Part shown: positions 1-8,505 of the stretch, one piece after another
Numbering within the stretch: position 1 is the stretch's first letter
Layout: every line of letters begins with the position of its first letter
Translations under genes and position numbers: made by a program
The notes under the pieces: generated by a model
What the model was told of the DNA's origin: nothing
The model's database searches: none
What the model saw: only the letters and a program-made list of their open reading frames with translations
Assembly (NCBI GenBank): GCA_002697705.1
Contig: NZXL01000009.1
Coordinates: forward strand, 1-10,476
Direction of reading: 5' to 3'
From: Methanobacteriota archaeon
GTDB lineage: Archaea > Thermoplasmatota > Poseidoniia > Poseidoniales > Poseidoniaceae
DNA: 10,476 nt

Positions 1-100
1 ATCATTAAGCCTTGATGATAGGGTTTCATTAACACTCGCCTGTGATGCGACATTGGAACTTACTTCCAGACTTGGAGAGAAGTCCGCTAGTTGGTTTTAG
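1..100 (+). other. Left-edge stretch, possible tail of a convergent gene
   Basis: One plus-strand frame is open from base 2 to a TAG at 98-100 and reads as a plausible 32-residue protein tail (SLSLDDRVSLTL... ending SASWF). If real, it is the C-terminus of a gene converging on the operon. However, a 33-codon open stretch arises by chance fairly often, and a minus-strand frame is also open here but without a usable start codon. No motif is recognisable, so a partial gene is possible but not established. Confidence 0.2.
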
Positions 101-139
101 TCAATGAATGATAAAGTTCAACTTAGCAAGATATTTTCG

Positions 140-166
140 AATTAGTTCTTTGAAAAAAACCTAATT
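140..166 (-). terminator. Putative operon terminator (oligo-T within short stem)
   Basis: Just after the TAA of the PLD-fold gene (171-173), the minus strand carries a run of seven T (plus-strand A at 153-159). The run lies between the short inverted arms AATTAG (140-145) and CTAATT (161-166). Oligo-T tracts downstream of stop codons are the usual archaeal terminator signal. The 6-bp AT-rich stem is weak, so the T-run is the more persuasive part. It would end the long minus-strand transcript and could also separate it from a convergent gene on the left. Confidence 0.45.
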
Positions 167-170
167 ATAG

Positions 171-2087
171 TTACTCTTCAGAAATATCTTCCGGTAGTAA
201 TTTTTTCAATTTCTTAATCAAATTATTACTGATTGTAAAGTTATGTGGTTTTTTTGACTGATCTAATATCTTTTGCATTTCTTGCTTGTCGCCTGAATAT
301 ATTATTCCTTTCACAAGTTCGGCTGCTTCCACTAAAGACAACACTGGCATCAGTTTCTGCCCTAATAACTCATGAGTTCGTAGCAAACCTTTGTTTGTGT
401 TTTTATTGACATATTCTGCCAGCCCAGTAGGGGTCAATGGGAACTTGATCTCGAGTTCTGGATGCGCTGTTGCTTCCTTAAGGGTATCAATAATCTCCTT
501 CAGCAATACTCCTTTTTCTGGTGCGGGAAGATGTAACTCGATCATTTCTAAGACCTTATCGTCACTAAATGGTCTAATCAATTCTATCGAATATTTTCCT
601 GGTTTTACGTGTGCGTGGTGTAAACCAAAATTAGAGGAATTATACAATTCTGCTTTGAAAATATCTCCTTCTTGGACCATGTGTAAACCTCCCACTAGAT
701 ATCCGGATTTAATCGAGGGAATTGTAACTCTAGATTCATATGGCTTCGGTTTCTTTCGATCTTTCTTTGTTTCTGGGGGTATCCAACGATTTTCGCGCAT
801 GCACAAAATTACAGGTGATTCAGTTAGTGAAGAAATCCGAGTTCTTACCTCAGCATATTCTCTGCCACTACACAACAAGATTGTATTCAATTCAAGTAAC
901 TTTGTCCCTTGACGGTTAGCCAAATCAGTGCTTGTTGGTGAATAGACTAGCTCTAATGGGAAAGAGTCAAACAAATTGTCGTGCCATTCAGCCAGACTTT
1001 GACTGGCTTCTTTACTTAGGTGAGTTCCCACTTCTATACCGGTATTGAGGCCATGGCTTCCATCAAGGTTAGCAGTAAAAAGAAGGCCTGAATGATTGTC
1101 AGCAATGACATGTTTTGCATGGAGGTCAGGATGTCCTCGTATTGACACACCCTTGCAAGACATGAGTCGTATAAAGCCAGTCGCTTCATGCTCTCTAGGG
1201 GGCCGCCCAATTGCCTTTCTTGTAGCATGATAGAGAATCGTTATGCTAACACCTTTCTTTGATGCAGAGACCAATTCCTCGATTAGTTGATTTCCAATCC
1301 CAGAATCGGCATTCGAAAGAACATATGTTGAAATTCGAAGTGTTTTCTTAGCAGACCTAATAGTATCAATTATCGCCTTGGCCAAGCTCATTCTCTTGTT
1401 GTGCAATGTCCAAATTGCTTTTTCAGAAGCAACTGGCGGCGAGGGTTTATCCGATTGAGACCATGGATTACCTAGTCTCGGATCTTTCTTACTAGGCCGA
1501 ATATGTTGATTTGCCTCATGAAGCCAAAGATATGAGAAAAACGAGTGTAGAGAGCGAACTGTACTTGAATCATTAACACGAATTCCAGTCTCAATATTCT
1601 GTTCTAGAGATGTTTTTACGATGTTTGCGGATGTGATTAATAATTCATCATCTGCGATAAGGAATTTAGCATGAGATTCTGGATGTAATCGAATATAAAC
1701 TCCATTTCCGGCGAGATTTTGTAATCTTGCAAGATCTTTCTTAGCCTGTTCTTCATCAGAATATCGACTAAAAATATTCGTGCCCAATGTGGTCAAGACA
1801 TGGACTCGGCCATTCAAGCGCTTCGCAGCATCAATAAGGCTCTTCTCAATTTTAGGATGATTTAACATCCAATTGAAGAGAAATACTGAATGTTTTGCAG
1901 AGGAGATCATTTCAATCATGGTGTTTAAAATTGCATGATTCTTTGGATGTGTACACATCAATTTTTCACTCTTACCTTGCCATGTGAGAGAAGCAAAATC
2001 TACTTTCTTTCCTTCGATTGGTAGCCAAGTAACTAAATCGGGCAGGGGGCTGTTGGGAATTTCTATTTCAATAATATCAGTAGGCAT
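171..2087 (-). CDS. PLD-superfamily protein with two HKD motifs
   Basis: This 638-aa protein has the phospholipase D fold in its N-terminal two thirds. Two complete HxKx4D motifs are visible: HAKFLIAD (H139, K141, D146) followed by SAN at 153-155, and HAKHVIAD (H323, K325, D330) followed by TAN at 338-340. The two HKD half-sites in one chain would form one active site. In defence systems this family usually acts as a nuclease, though phosphodiesterase or lipid activity cannot be excluded. Residues about 390-638 form an extra region I do not recognise, with a basic segment near 437-450. No signal peptide or membrane span is seen, so it is probably cytoplasmic. The start is the ATG at 2087, with a GAGGTG Shine-Dalgarno at 2095-2100 (7-nt spacer); it overlaps the previous gene by 11 bases. 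A helicase two genes upstream suggests a helicase/PLD effector pair resembling Mokosh. Confidence 0.88.
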   Translation of the reverse strand: MPTDIIEIEIPNSPLPDLVTWLPIEGKKVDFASLTWQGKSEKLMCTHPKNHAILNTMIEMISSAKHSVFLFNWMLNHPKIEKSLIDAAKRLNGRVHVLTTLGTNIFSRYSDEEQAKKDLARLQNLAGNGVYIRLHPESHAKFLIADDELLITSANIVKTSLEQNIETGIRVNDSSTVRSLHSFFSYLWLHEANQHIRPSKKDPRLGNPWSQSDKPSPPVASEKAIWTLHNKRMSLAKAIIDTIRSAKKTLRISTYVLSNADSGIGNQLIEELVSASKKGVSITILYHATRKAIGRPPREHEATGFIRLMSCKGVSIRGHPDLHAKHVIADNHSGLLFTANLDGSHGLNTGIEVGTHLSKEASQSLAEWHDNLFDSFPLELVYSPTSTDLANRQGTKLLELNTILLCSGREYAEVRTRISSLTESPVILCMRENRWIPPETKKDRKKPKPYESRVTIPSIKSGYLVGGLHMVQEGDIFKAELYNSSNFGLHHAHVKPGKYSIELIRPFSDDKVLEMIELHLPAPEKGVLLKEIIDTLKEATAHPELEIKFPLTPTGLAEYVNKNTNKGLLRTHELLGQKLMPVLSLVEAAELVKGIIYSGDKQEMQKILDQSKKPHNFTISNNLIKKLKKLLPEDISEE

Positions 2088-3432
2088 GGATAAACACCTC
2101 CGCTTCGTCTATACGATACTGCAGTTCCCATTCACCAGTCTTTCGGAATCGCTCCAATATGGCATCAAGAGATATCGCTTCCAAAGACTTCTCGAGAGTT
2201 TCAATCCATTTCACCGGGAGGTTCTTGGAATCTATCCATAAATTTTCAGTCGAATTCTTAAGTTCTGCTACTTCGGATGAAACTCCAGCGCGACCAAGTG
2301 CGCCATCTGGTAATTTACGCATTGCATCATCTATTGCATCATTTATCCAAGAAGCTATTTTCTTCTGACTAGGTATAGGCCTTAGGAGTGATTCAACTTC
2401 AATATCGCCGCCTATTGAGAATAATACTCTATGTGGTTTTGGGGCTGATTTACTTGGGAGATCGCGGTAATCATGTTCGGATACTTCGATTGACAACATA
2501 TTCTTGTGTGCTCTAACCTTTGAGGACTGATTTCGAAACTCAATTTTACCTAATTTACCAGTCAATGTTTCATCAGATTCGAGTTCCACTTTCCCAATGG
2601 AACTGATAAGCATAGTTGATCCGACTTGTACATCTTTTAGATCAATTGAAGGAGACTCAATAAATGTCTTCATCACCCAAATTCCTGGAACTTTTGCAGA
2701 TTGGTACTCTTGGATTTTAGAGGCTGGCCAAGAAGTAAGTTCAGTACCAAAATCATCTCTTCTGACAGTTTTTTGTTGTGAAAAACCCTCAATTGTTTCG
2801 TCAACTTTAATCGCATTTCTATGCTCTGCTGTGAACCATTTACTAACTTCTTCATTAGAAGGGGGTTTGACTTTTCGCCAATTTATACTGCCCCATTTTT
2901 CACTAGTATTAAATCTAGTATTTATCGGCAAAAATTCGCCTGTTTCTTCAACCATGTAGAGAGTAATATTCTTTGAAATAATTGAACGAATTTCGCCATC
3001 CTTGGAAGCAAACTGCCCTGCCTCCGTCAGTTCAAACATCTCGTCAAATATCGGATCTTTTCGGTGCCTTTTTGCCTCCTCGGAATCTTCTTCGAAGAGA
3101 AAGCCCCCCTTACGGTTTAGCAGACGAGATTTTCGTTTGGTTGATTCTTGAATCAAATTACGATAAAATAACATTTCTAAAAGTTTTCTTGCTAAATTTA
3201 TTGGTAATCCAAAGACGCGTTGAATATCTTTTGCGGATAAGGCGTCAAGTTCATCCGCAAGACGAATTGCATGTACAAGTAAGGGGTCTTCTTTTACACC
3301 CGCCTTCCGACACCTTAGATTTGTGAAATCCATCTTGATTATGGTGGCAGGAGAAGTATGAATCGCCCATGCACCTTCCTTGATTATTCTGTTGGAAAGT
3401 ACGGGCCGAGGTGTACGAAGTTCTCTACTCAT
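2077..3432 (-). CDS. Unknown protein with winged-helix-like N-terminus
   Basis: I do not recognise this 451-aa protein as a family member. Residues about 47-142 look like a winged-helix DNA-binding domain: helices around 50-62, 66-75 and 78-95, a charged wing-like stretch (108-125) and the typical closing motif ELTEAGQ (134-140). The rest is mixed beta/alpha with no catalytic motif I can name; residues 265-350 look beta-rich and 355-430 helical. No signal peptide or membrane segment is visible. The ATG at 3432 overlaps the helicase stop in an ATGA arrangement and has GAGGTG at 3440-3445 (7-nt spacer). It sits between helicase and PLD genes and overlaps both, so it may be an adaptor, nucleic-acid recognition or assembly subunit of that module; this is inference from position only. 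Confidence 0.85.
   Translation of the reverse strand: MSRELRTPRPVLSNRIIKEGAWAIHTSPATIIKMDFTNLRCRKAGVKEDPLLVHAIRLADELDALSAKDIQRVFGLPINLARKLLEMLFYRNLIQESTKRKSRLLNRKGGFLFEEDSEEAKRHRKDPIFDEMFELTEAGQFASKDGEIRSIISKNITLYMVEETGEFLPINTRFNTSEKWGSINWRKVKPPSNEEVSKWFTAEHRNAIKVDETIEGFSQQKTVRRDDFGTELTSWPASKIQEYQSAKVPGIWVMKTFIESPSIDLKDVQVGSTMLISSIGKVELESDETLTGKLGKIEFRNQSSKVRAHKNMLSIEVSEHDYRDLPSKSAPKPHRVLFSIGGDIEVESLLRPIPSQKKIASWINDAIDDAMRKLPDGALGRAGVSSEVAELKNSTENLWIDSKNLPVKWIETLEKSLEAISLDAILERFRKTGEWELQYRIDEAEVFIHAY
2095..2100 (-). promoter_or_regulatory. Shine-Dalgarno for PLD-fold gene
   Basis: Minus-strand GAGGTG lies 7 nt before the ATG at 2087, inside the last codons of the preceding gene. It fixes this start and indicates re-initiation within a polycistronic message. 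Confidence 0.75.
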
Positions 3433-6400
3433 TTGCGACCACCTCTTTTATTCCCATTTCTGGGTTTTCTAACCAAATTGATGCCTTTCCAATCATTTCT
3501 GAGGTCTTTGGGAGAGATTTGTAGAGAACGTCCATTCTTCTGAACGTGATTGATTAACTGAGAGACGAAATTCTGAGGGGCTGTATTTTCAGTCATACTT
3601 GATTCTGAATCTTCATCAGTATTTCTTGCATCGTATTTTTTGCCCATGTCCTCAAGTTGACGAGCATTTCCAACTAGAACCAAGCGATGACGAGCACGGG
3701 AGGTGGCTACGTTAATTCGATTTAGTACTGTCATGAAACCGAGACTTCCACGTTCATTGGCACGAGTCATTGGTAACAATACTACGTCGGCTTCTCGCCC
3801 CTGGAATCTATCTACAACATTAACCTCGATTCGAACTGATTTAGTTTTCTTGTCGACGAACCGTCGACCTTTTGATTGAACGACATCACTGACTCGAAGG
3901 GCTTTTTCTATTGCTGCCGCCTGTGCTTTGTAGAATGAAATTACTGCAATCTCCCAGTATCTATCATCTGGATGAGAAATAGATGCAAGATCTTTTGCAA
4001 TATCGTCAATTGCTTCGACAATTACCTTGGCCTCCGCGACGTTGACATATCGCCCTCTTTTACCCTCATCCAATTGCTCCATAGCTTCCTTTCCAAATAA
4101 TGAAGTATCGAGTAGAATTAGACTGTCGTCCTTCTTTAGCGGAGTTCCTAGAAGACGTGTAGGGAATCCTCTTTCAACCATATTTGAACCACTGTGATAT
4201 TCGTCCCCATAAACTACACGGCTGTTGAATTCAGCGATCTTCGGGTGCATTCTGTGCTGAACATTGAGGCTGACAATTCGATCATTTCGCTTATTCTTTG
4301 ATAGGCGCTCAGCAAGTAGTTCAAATCCACTATTGTATTCAAAATCAGCTACCATTACCAAATCTATCCAAAGTCGGTCTAGATTATCTGCTCTCTTCAT
4401 GTCAAAGCACCATGGTTTAATCGCTCCTGAGATGTGAGGTGCTGAACGCTGAGGACGCATTCCTCTGGGTAGAGGTTTCATCTCCCGAGTTTTCCAATCC
4501 CACATAGCATTAAACCAAACTCCAGTTTTCTGATTGTATAATTGCAATACAGTTGGTTTCTTTACTGGCGGTCTACGCCAAGATTTAGGGCGCTTCTTTG
4601 GCTCTTCGGGGTATGCTTCTTTATTTGGTTTCTTAGGCTTGTTATATCGTCCAGGATCGGCCAATTGCTTCGGCTCATTTGGTGGTTTAAATTTACCTTC
4701 TTTGAATGCCTTTGGTTTCTTTGGCTTGGGGCCACGTGTTTTCTTTTCGGCAGAAACCCATTCATTTACAAGTGAATCATATTCTGATATTTTATTTGCA
4801 AAGTCTTTTTGCCTGATAGATTCTTTATTTTGAAATTCTTCTTTTGCTTTCGCAAGAATTTTTGGATATTCTTTAATTGTTGCCTGCCGCTCATTGTAGG
4901 CGGTTACTGCCCGCTCATGCGTCTGTTTTGTTGAGTTACATTTTCGTTCCCAGCCGGTCACTGCTCGAATAAAATTATCATCAATCCTTTTCTTAGCTTC
5001 CTGCCACTTTCTGACTTGAGATTCAAAACTAATTTCAGACCATTTATCCTCAAGATCTGCTCGTAAATTCAAGATAGAACTGTAAATTCTCCATTGATGT
5101 TCACGTCGTAAATTTTCATTATTCGACATTCTGTGCTCAAACCATTGCTCAAGAGAAATGCGGACACTTACAGCGCAATCTTCAAACATCTTCTGAATTT
5201 CTGGGCGCATGGCAAAGAATCCTACAAGTTCGTTGCCATCCTTTGAAACTGATACACCCTCATGGATATGGGCTCCTTTAATGTGTTCCTTGGATGGTTT
5301 GGTAAGTTGATGAACCCAAACTGATTTCCCAGTTGGTTTCTCCTCTCCATTCTTTTTGTTCATACTCCAAACAAAATGTTTCCAAATTATTCGTGCTAGG
5401 ATGAAGTCAATTTTAGATTGATCTACGTGAGGGCTGAGTTGCTTCTCATCGCCCACAAGAAGCCACCGCTTAGCTCTGATTCCGGGCACCAAGAACTCGC
5501 CTAGAGTCGCCTTCGATGCTTCATCGATTATCGCAACATCAAAAGGAATTCCATCCGCTTCAAAATAACCTCCAGTAGAAATTCCAATTGTAGTTGCACA
5601 AACTAAGTTTACATTGTGTTTAAGCATATGACCAATGATATCAACCCGCTCTTCACCGTCTTCATCGCGACCCTTTACTGGTTGACGTAATTGAGTCAAC
5701 CAATCTTGTTGAATGGAAGATACCTTGTCAGATTCAAGATTTTTATTCAATCCCGATTCGAGGGTTCCTGCAAGTCTTGAACGAAGACCAGAACTCAACT
5801 CGTCCCAAGTGAACATACGTAGGTGGTTGGATACAGCGCGACTATTACTAGCGTGTCGTAATGGATATACTCCTGGGAGAAAATTTGGTCCGTCGACCAA
5901 ACCGATTCTTTCTAGCACGTTATCCACTGCAATATGTGTAGGAGCAACCATAAGAACACGTAATCCCTGCTCTACAGCCAATTGCTGGATTATTTCACAG
6001 ATAACGGTGGTTTTTCCGGTACCAGGTGGCCCTCGAATCAAAGAGATATCTGGACATGTGAGACCTGTAAATACCGCTTTCCGTTGGATTTCAACCCCAC
6101 TTCTATCTAGGGCATTCATCCTAGATTTGAGATTCAACCCCGGATTCAACAAATTAACGCCAGTATCATATTGATTATAACTGGGAAGTTCGTTTGCATC
6201 TCGAATCGTATGTGCTAAACTCCTAGCCTGTTCCGTAGCTTCATGGATAAGTGAACCAACTGCTTGGCTCTTCCGGAATGTGTTATAATCATCCGCACCC
6301 TGTCTAAGATGGAGGTGTGGTTTTATTGTTCCTTTAACTGCCTTGTCCAGTAATTCTGACCATTTGGATGCAACTTCTGGCCTCCATTGATCTGGGCGTA

Positions 6401-7001
6401 ATGTCATAATCGATGTGTCGGGATCAAATCCTTCAATTCTGATTCGAAATTGATAAGTCTTGGGCTTCTTACCTTTTCCTTTACGCTCAAGTTCTTCTAT
6501 TTCAACTTGGAAATTACCTTCACTCCAGCGGGGCGGAACTCCAACAGAATCCTTATGTAAGCGGATACGAAATGGGTCTGCTGCGGTATTCTTTGCCACT
6601 CGAGCCCAAGCAGAGGGTTGTGGGAGATTATCGAGTATACTATTCAATGCATAACGCATACTTGAATGAAGACCTAATGATTTGACAAGTTCATCTACAC
6701 CAGTTTTTCGAACGTGCCCGACAGTACGAATCTTTCCTTCGCTTAATTTCTTCAAATCATCAGGGCGAATATCTTGAGATGACATTAGTCGTTCGATATT
6801 GAAATTATCAGGGTGTAACTTTTCATCCACTGCGTAAAATGTGAATCTGGGCCTTCTTCGAGGATCACGATAGTAATCTTCCTCTGCAGAGAGATGGCCG
6901 TTTAAACAATTGAGAGTATTCAATTTCTCCGGATTAACCTTTAACCCCCAATCGTCATGATCATCAGCAAAACCTAGGTCGAACTCAACATCTTCAGTCA
7001 T
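3429..7001 (-). CDS. Superfamily 1 (UPF1/DNA2-like) helicase with large insertion
   Basis: A 1190-aa SF1 helicase of the AAA_11/AAA_12 (COG1112-like) type. The conserved motifs are in order: Walker A GPPGTGKTT (324-332), motif Ia VLMVAPTHIAVDNV (349-362), Walker B IIDEAS (491-496), motif III LLVGDEKQLSP (514-524), QHRMHP (915-920), VDRFQGREADVV (1063-1074) and motif VI NVATSRAR (1097-1104). It should unwind or translocate on RNA or DNA using ATP. The N-terminal 300 residues are a family-specific region; residues 78-128 could hold a small helix-hairpin-like domain. Between motif III and QHRMHP, where relatives have a few dozen residues, there is an insertion of about 350 residues: a charged, probably coiled-coil helix (640-755) and a Lys/Pro-rich stretch (757-816). 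The ATG at 7001 overlaps the kinase stop (ATGA); GGGGG lies 9 nt upstream. Neighbours suggest a defence helicase paired with the PLD-fold protein. Confidence 0.93.
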   Translation of the reverse strand: MTEDVEFDLGFADDHDDWGLKVNPEKLNTLNCLNGHLSAEEDYYRDPRRRPRFTFYAVDEKLHPDNFNIERLMSSQDIRPDDLKKLSEGKIRTVGHVRKTGVDELVKSLGLHSSMRYALNSILDNLPQPSAWARVAKNTAADPFRIRLHKDSVGVPPRWSEGNFQVEIEELERKGKGKKPKTYQFRIRIEGFDPDTSIMTLRPDQWRPEVASKWSELLDKAVKGTIKPHLHLRQGADDYNTFRKSQAVGSLIHEATEQARSLAHTIRDANELPSYNQYDTGVNLLNPGLNLKSRMNALDRSGVEIQRKAVFTGLTCPDISLIRGPPGTGKTTVICEIIQQLAVEQGLRVLMVAPTHIAVDNVLERIGLVDGPNFLPGVYPLRHASNSRAVSNHLRMFTWDELSSGLRSRLAGTLESGLNKNLESDKVSSIQQDWLTQLRQPVKGRDEDGEERVDIIGHMLKHNVNLVCATTIGISTGGYFEADGIPFDVAIIDEASKATLGEFLVPGIRAKRWLLVGDEKQLSPHVDQSKIDFILARIIWKHFVWSMNKKNGEEKPTGKSVWVHQLTKPSKEHIKGAHIHEGVSVSKDGNELVGFFAMRPEIQKMFEDCAVSVRISLEQWFEHRMSNNENLRREHQWRIYSSILNLRADLEDKWSEISFESQVRKWQEAKKRIDDNFIRAVTGWERKCNSTKQTHERAVTAYNERQATIKEYPKILAKAKEEFQNKESIRQKDFANKISEYDSLVNEWVSAEKKTRGPKPKKPKAFKEGKFKPPNEPKQLADPGRYNKPKKPNKEAYPEEPKKRPKSWRRPPVKKPTVLQLYNQKTGVWFNAMWDWKTREMKPLPRGMRPQRSAPHISGAIKPWCFDMKRADNLDRLWIDLVMVADFEYNSGFELLAERLSKNKRNDRIVSLNVQHRMHPKIAEFNSRVVYGDEYHSGSNMVERGFPTRLLGTPLKKDDSLILLDTSLFGKEAMEQLDEGKRGRYVNVAEAKVIVEAIDDIAKDLASISHPDDRYWEIAVISFYKAQAAAIEKALRVSDVVQSKGRRFVDKKTKSVRIEVNVVDRFQGREADVVLLPMTRANERGSLGFMTVLNRINVATSRARHRLVLVGNARQLEDMGKKYDARNTDEDSESSMTENTAPQNFVSQLINHVQKNGRSLQISPKDLRNDWKGINLVRKPRNGNKRGGRK
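3440..3445 (-). promoter_or_regulatory. Shine-Dalgarno for 451-aa gene
   Basis: Minus-strand GAGGTG sits 7 nt before the ATG at 3432, inside the 3' end of the helicase gene. It supports the ATGA-coupled start. Confidence 0.75.
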
Positions 7002-7591
7002 TCACTCAAACCCCCTAGAGTTATGGTGTATTCGCTGCTCGATTTATCATTTTCCCCAACAATACCAGATGATGTGGCTCCAGTGTGAATCGCTGCTGCG
7101 AGTTCACTGAAATCTCCAGTCGCTGAGATTATGTAATCCCAAATTATCGAACTTGCCAAAGCTTGCTCATCAACACATTCAATCATTGATTCAACTTCTG
7201 CTCCAACCTTTCCATCACGATATTCCAGACGGCGTAATTGCTCTTCTCGGGAGATTTCGAAACGAAATGTTGTGGCTCCGATGGATTGACAAAACTCAAT
7301 CTCTGCAGGGAAGCGGATATCCTCAATGACAACTTGACCGTTGATAGTTTCAAGACGATTTTTTACCACCTGTAATAGAAAATCAGGCACGTGTTCACGC
7401 AACTTCTCTCCTAAACGAGCCAAATACAGACGGTCATGAGTCAAATCCGGATCTGCAATTGATGCGATATCTCGTAATACATCTGCGAAGGCAATACGTG
7501 TGTATCCATGATTGTTGACTAAGTGAGTTGCGATAGTACTCTTGCCGCACGCCCGAGGCCCTGAAAGTGCAATGACTTGACTAGAGACCAT
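6998..7591 (-). CDS. P-loop nucleoside-monophosphate-kinase-like protein
   Basis: This 197-aa protein starts with a P-loop, ALSGPRACGKST (G11-T19 is the Walker A), and carries VVIEDIRFPAEIEF around 87-100. The latter resembles the DVRFPNE signature of deoxynucleoside-monophosphate-kinase-like and dephospho-CoA-kinase-like proteins. The likely reaction is phosphate transfer from ATP to a (deoxy)NMP; the base is not readable from sequence. Roughly the last 30 residues are low-complexity and may be flexible. The gene follows viperin directly: the viperin TGA and this ATG share one base (TGATG). AAGGTGAT at 7597-7604 lies 5 nt upstream, so the ATG at 7591 is preferred over an in-frame TTG one codon earlier. 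Nucleotide kinases next to viperins are known in prokaryotes, and vertebrate viperin neighbours CMPK2, so a role in supplying the viperin NTP substrate is a reasonable inference. Confidence 0.85.
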   Translation of the reverse strand: MVSSQVIALSGPRACGKSTIATHLVNNHGYTRIAFADVLRDIASIADPDLTHDRLYLARLGEKLREHVPDFLLQVVKNRLETINGQVVIEDIRFPAEIEFCQSIGATTFRFEISREEQLRRLEYRDGKVGAEVESMIECVDEQALASSIIWDYIISATGDFSELAAAIHTGATSSGIVGENDKSSSEYTITLGGLSE

Positions 7592-8505
7592 CAAAAATCA
7601 CCTTCTTGACTTGCCATAGGAAGTGATACATTGCCTGTGCCCCATTCGTAAACACCACCGCGGTCGTGGAAACGATCTTCAAAGAAGCAGTTCTGTTCCC
7701 AAGCCTTCTTTACTCCGACTTCTAGAATTGATGCACCATAACTATGCCCACCTTCCGAGTTTGAATAGAAGCGGCCAAGTGCATCCAACATTGCATAGGA
7801 GCCGCGCATAAGTTCATTTGATTCTGGAACGAATTGAATACCTTCATTAGCAACCCAGGCGTGACGATCAACCCAGGTTTGAAATTCCCCTTCAGCAAGA
7901 AGTAAATCATCCACATCACCGTCATTTTGTCCTTCCACAGGTAGAACTTCAAAAATCTTCCAACGTTCCGGACGCAACTTGAGAACAAGATCTGTCATAT
8001 CATCATCGAGATTAGACTTACAAACAACGGTGTTTAGTTTCATTCGAATGCCACGACTACGGCACCTATTCCAAGCATCAATAGCTAAATCTAGATGATG
8101 GCTGCGAGAACGGGCGAGATCGCCACGCATCCCACGACCGATTTCAGCATGTATTTGATCATTCGAGGCGTCAATCGATAGCCCAACCCAATCAATTAGA
8201 TGCCCCCACTCATCGAGAAACTCTTCGGTCAGTCCTGACGCATTTGAAACGATACATGTGGTCAACCCAACATCCTTCGATACAGAGAGTAAATCTCCCA
8301 AGAAAGGACAGAGTGTTGGCTCACCACCAACGAAAGTGATTTTTTCTGCACCTGCATCAGCCAGCATTTCTGGAACTGTTAGAGCTATTTCCTTGGATAA
8401 CCTATCAGCTCGAGGGATGTCCTCGAAACGAGCAAAGCAGAACTTGCAACCATAATTACACCATGGCCAAAAATGCCAATTCACGGCAGGAGGAAGGTGG
8501 CTCAT
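7591..8505 (-). CDS. pVip: Prokaryotic viperin (radical SAM ddhNTP synthase)
   Basis: A 304-aa viperin family enzyme. The radical SAM cluster motif is CNYGCKFCF (C16, C20, C23), preceded by NWHF as in animal viperin (NYHF). Further markers are GGEPT (60-64), SNAS (87-90), the IGRG loop (122-125), KLNTVV (156-161), RWKIFEVLPVEGQN (181-194), VPESNELM (226-233), SILEVGV (259-265) and RGGVYEW (282-288). All have close counterparts in human viperin. Family members use SAM to turn CTP, GTP or UTP into 3'-deoxy-3',4'-didehydro nucleotides that stop phage or viral RNA synthesis; which base is used here cannot be read. The C-terminus ends in about 16 extra residues without the terminal Trp that human viperin uses for Fe-S delivery. 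The ATG at 8505 overlaps the previous stop (ATGA), with GGGTG 8 nt upstream; an ATG at 8553 would add 16 residues that lack family support and overlap the upstream gene. Confidence 0.96.
   Translation of the reverse strand: MSHLPPAVNWHFWPWCNYGCKFCFARFEDIPRADRLSKEIALTVPEMLADAGAEKITFVGGEPTLCPFLGDLLSVSKDVGLTTCIVSNASGLTEEFLDEWGHLIDWVGLSIDASNDQIHAEIGRGMRGDLARSRSHHLDLAIDAWNRCRSRGIRMKLNTVVCKSNLDDDMTDLVLKLRPERWKIFEVLPVEGQNDGDVDDLLLAEGEFQTWVDRHAWVANEGIQFVPESNELMRGSYAMLDALGRFYSNSEGGHSYGASILEVGVKKAWEQNCFFEDRFHDRGGVYEWGTGNVSLPMASQEGDF
7597..7604 (-). promoter_or_regulatory. Strong Shine-Dalgarno for kinase gene
   Basis: Minus-strand AAGGTGAT, a near-complete match to the anti-Shine-Dalgarno, lies 5 nt before the ATG at 7591 and decides the start. 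It is embedded in the end of the viperin gene. Confidence 0.8.

Noticed and set aside
55..69. Third palindrome-like copy GGAACTTACTTCC near the left edge
   Set aside because: It shares TACTTCCAG with repeat 2, but its left arm matches only GGAA, and it lies in a possible coding tail with no promoter to control. A chance match is likely.
391..3543. Plus-strand and alternate-frame open frames inside the operon genes
   Set aside because: They lie opposite or within genes with clear family motifs and ribosome sites, lack their own signals and have compositions typical of shadow frames.
7592..7594. TTG start one codon before the kinase ATG
   Set aside because: The ATG at 7591 has a strong AAGGTGAT with a 5-nt spacer and a TGATG junction; TTG would place the site too close.
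171..8505. DISARM or classic Mokosh system
   Set aside because: The helicase is SF1 with QHRMHP and not an SF2 DrmA. No DrmB-like protein is recognised, and no kinase-type domain is seen in the helicase. Resemblance to Mokosh is limited to the SF1 helicase plus PLD combination.
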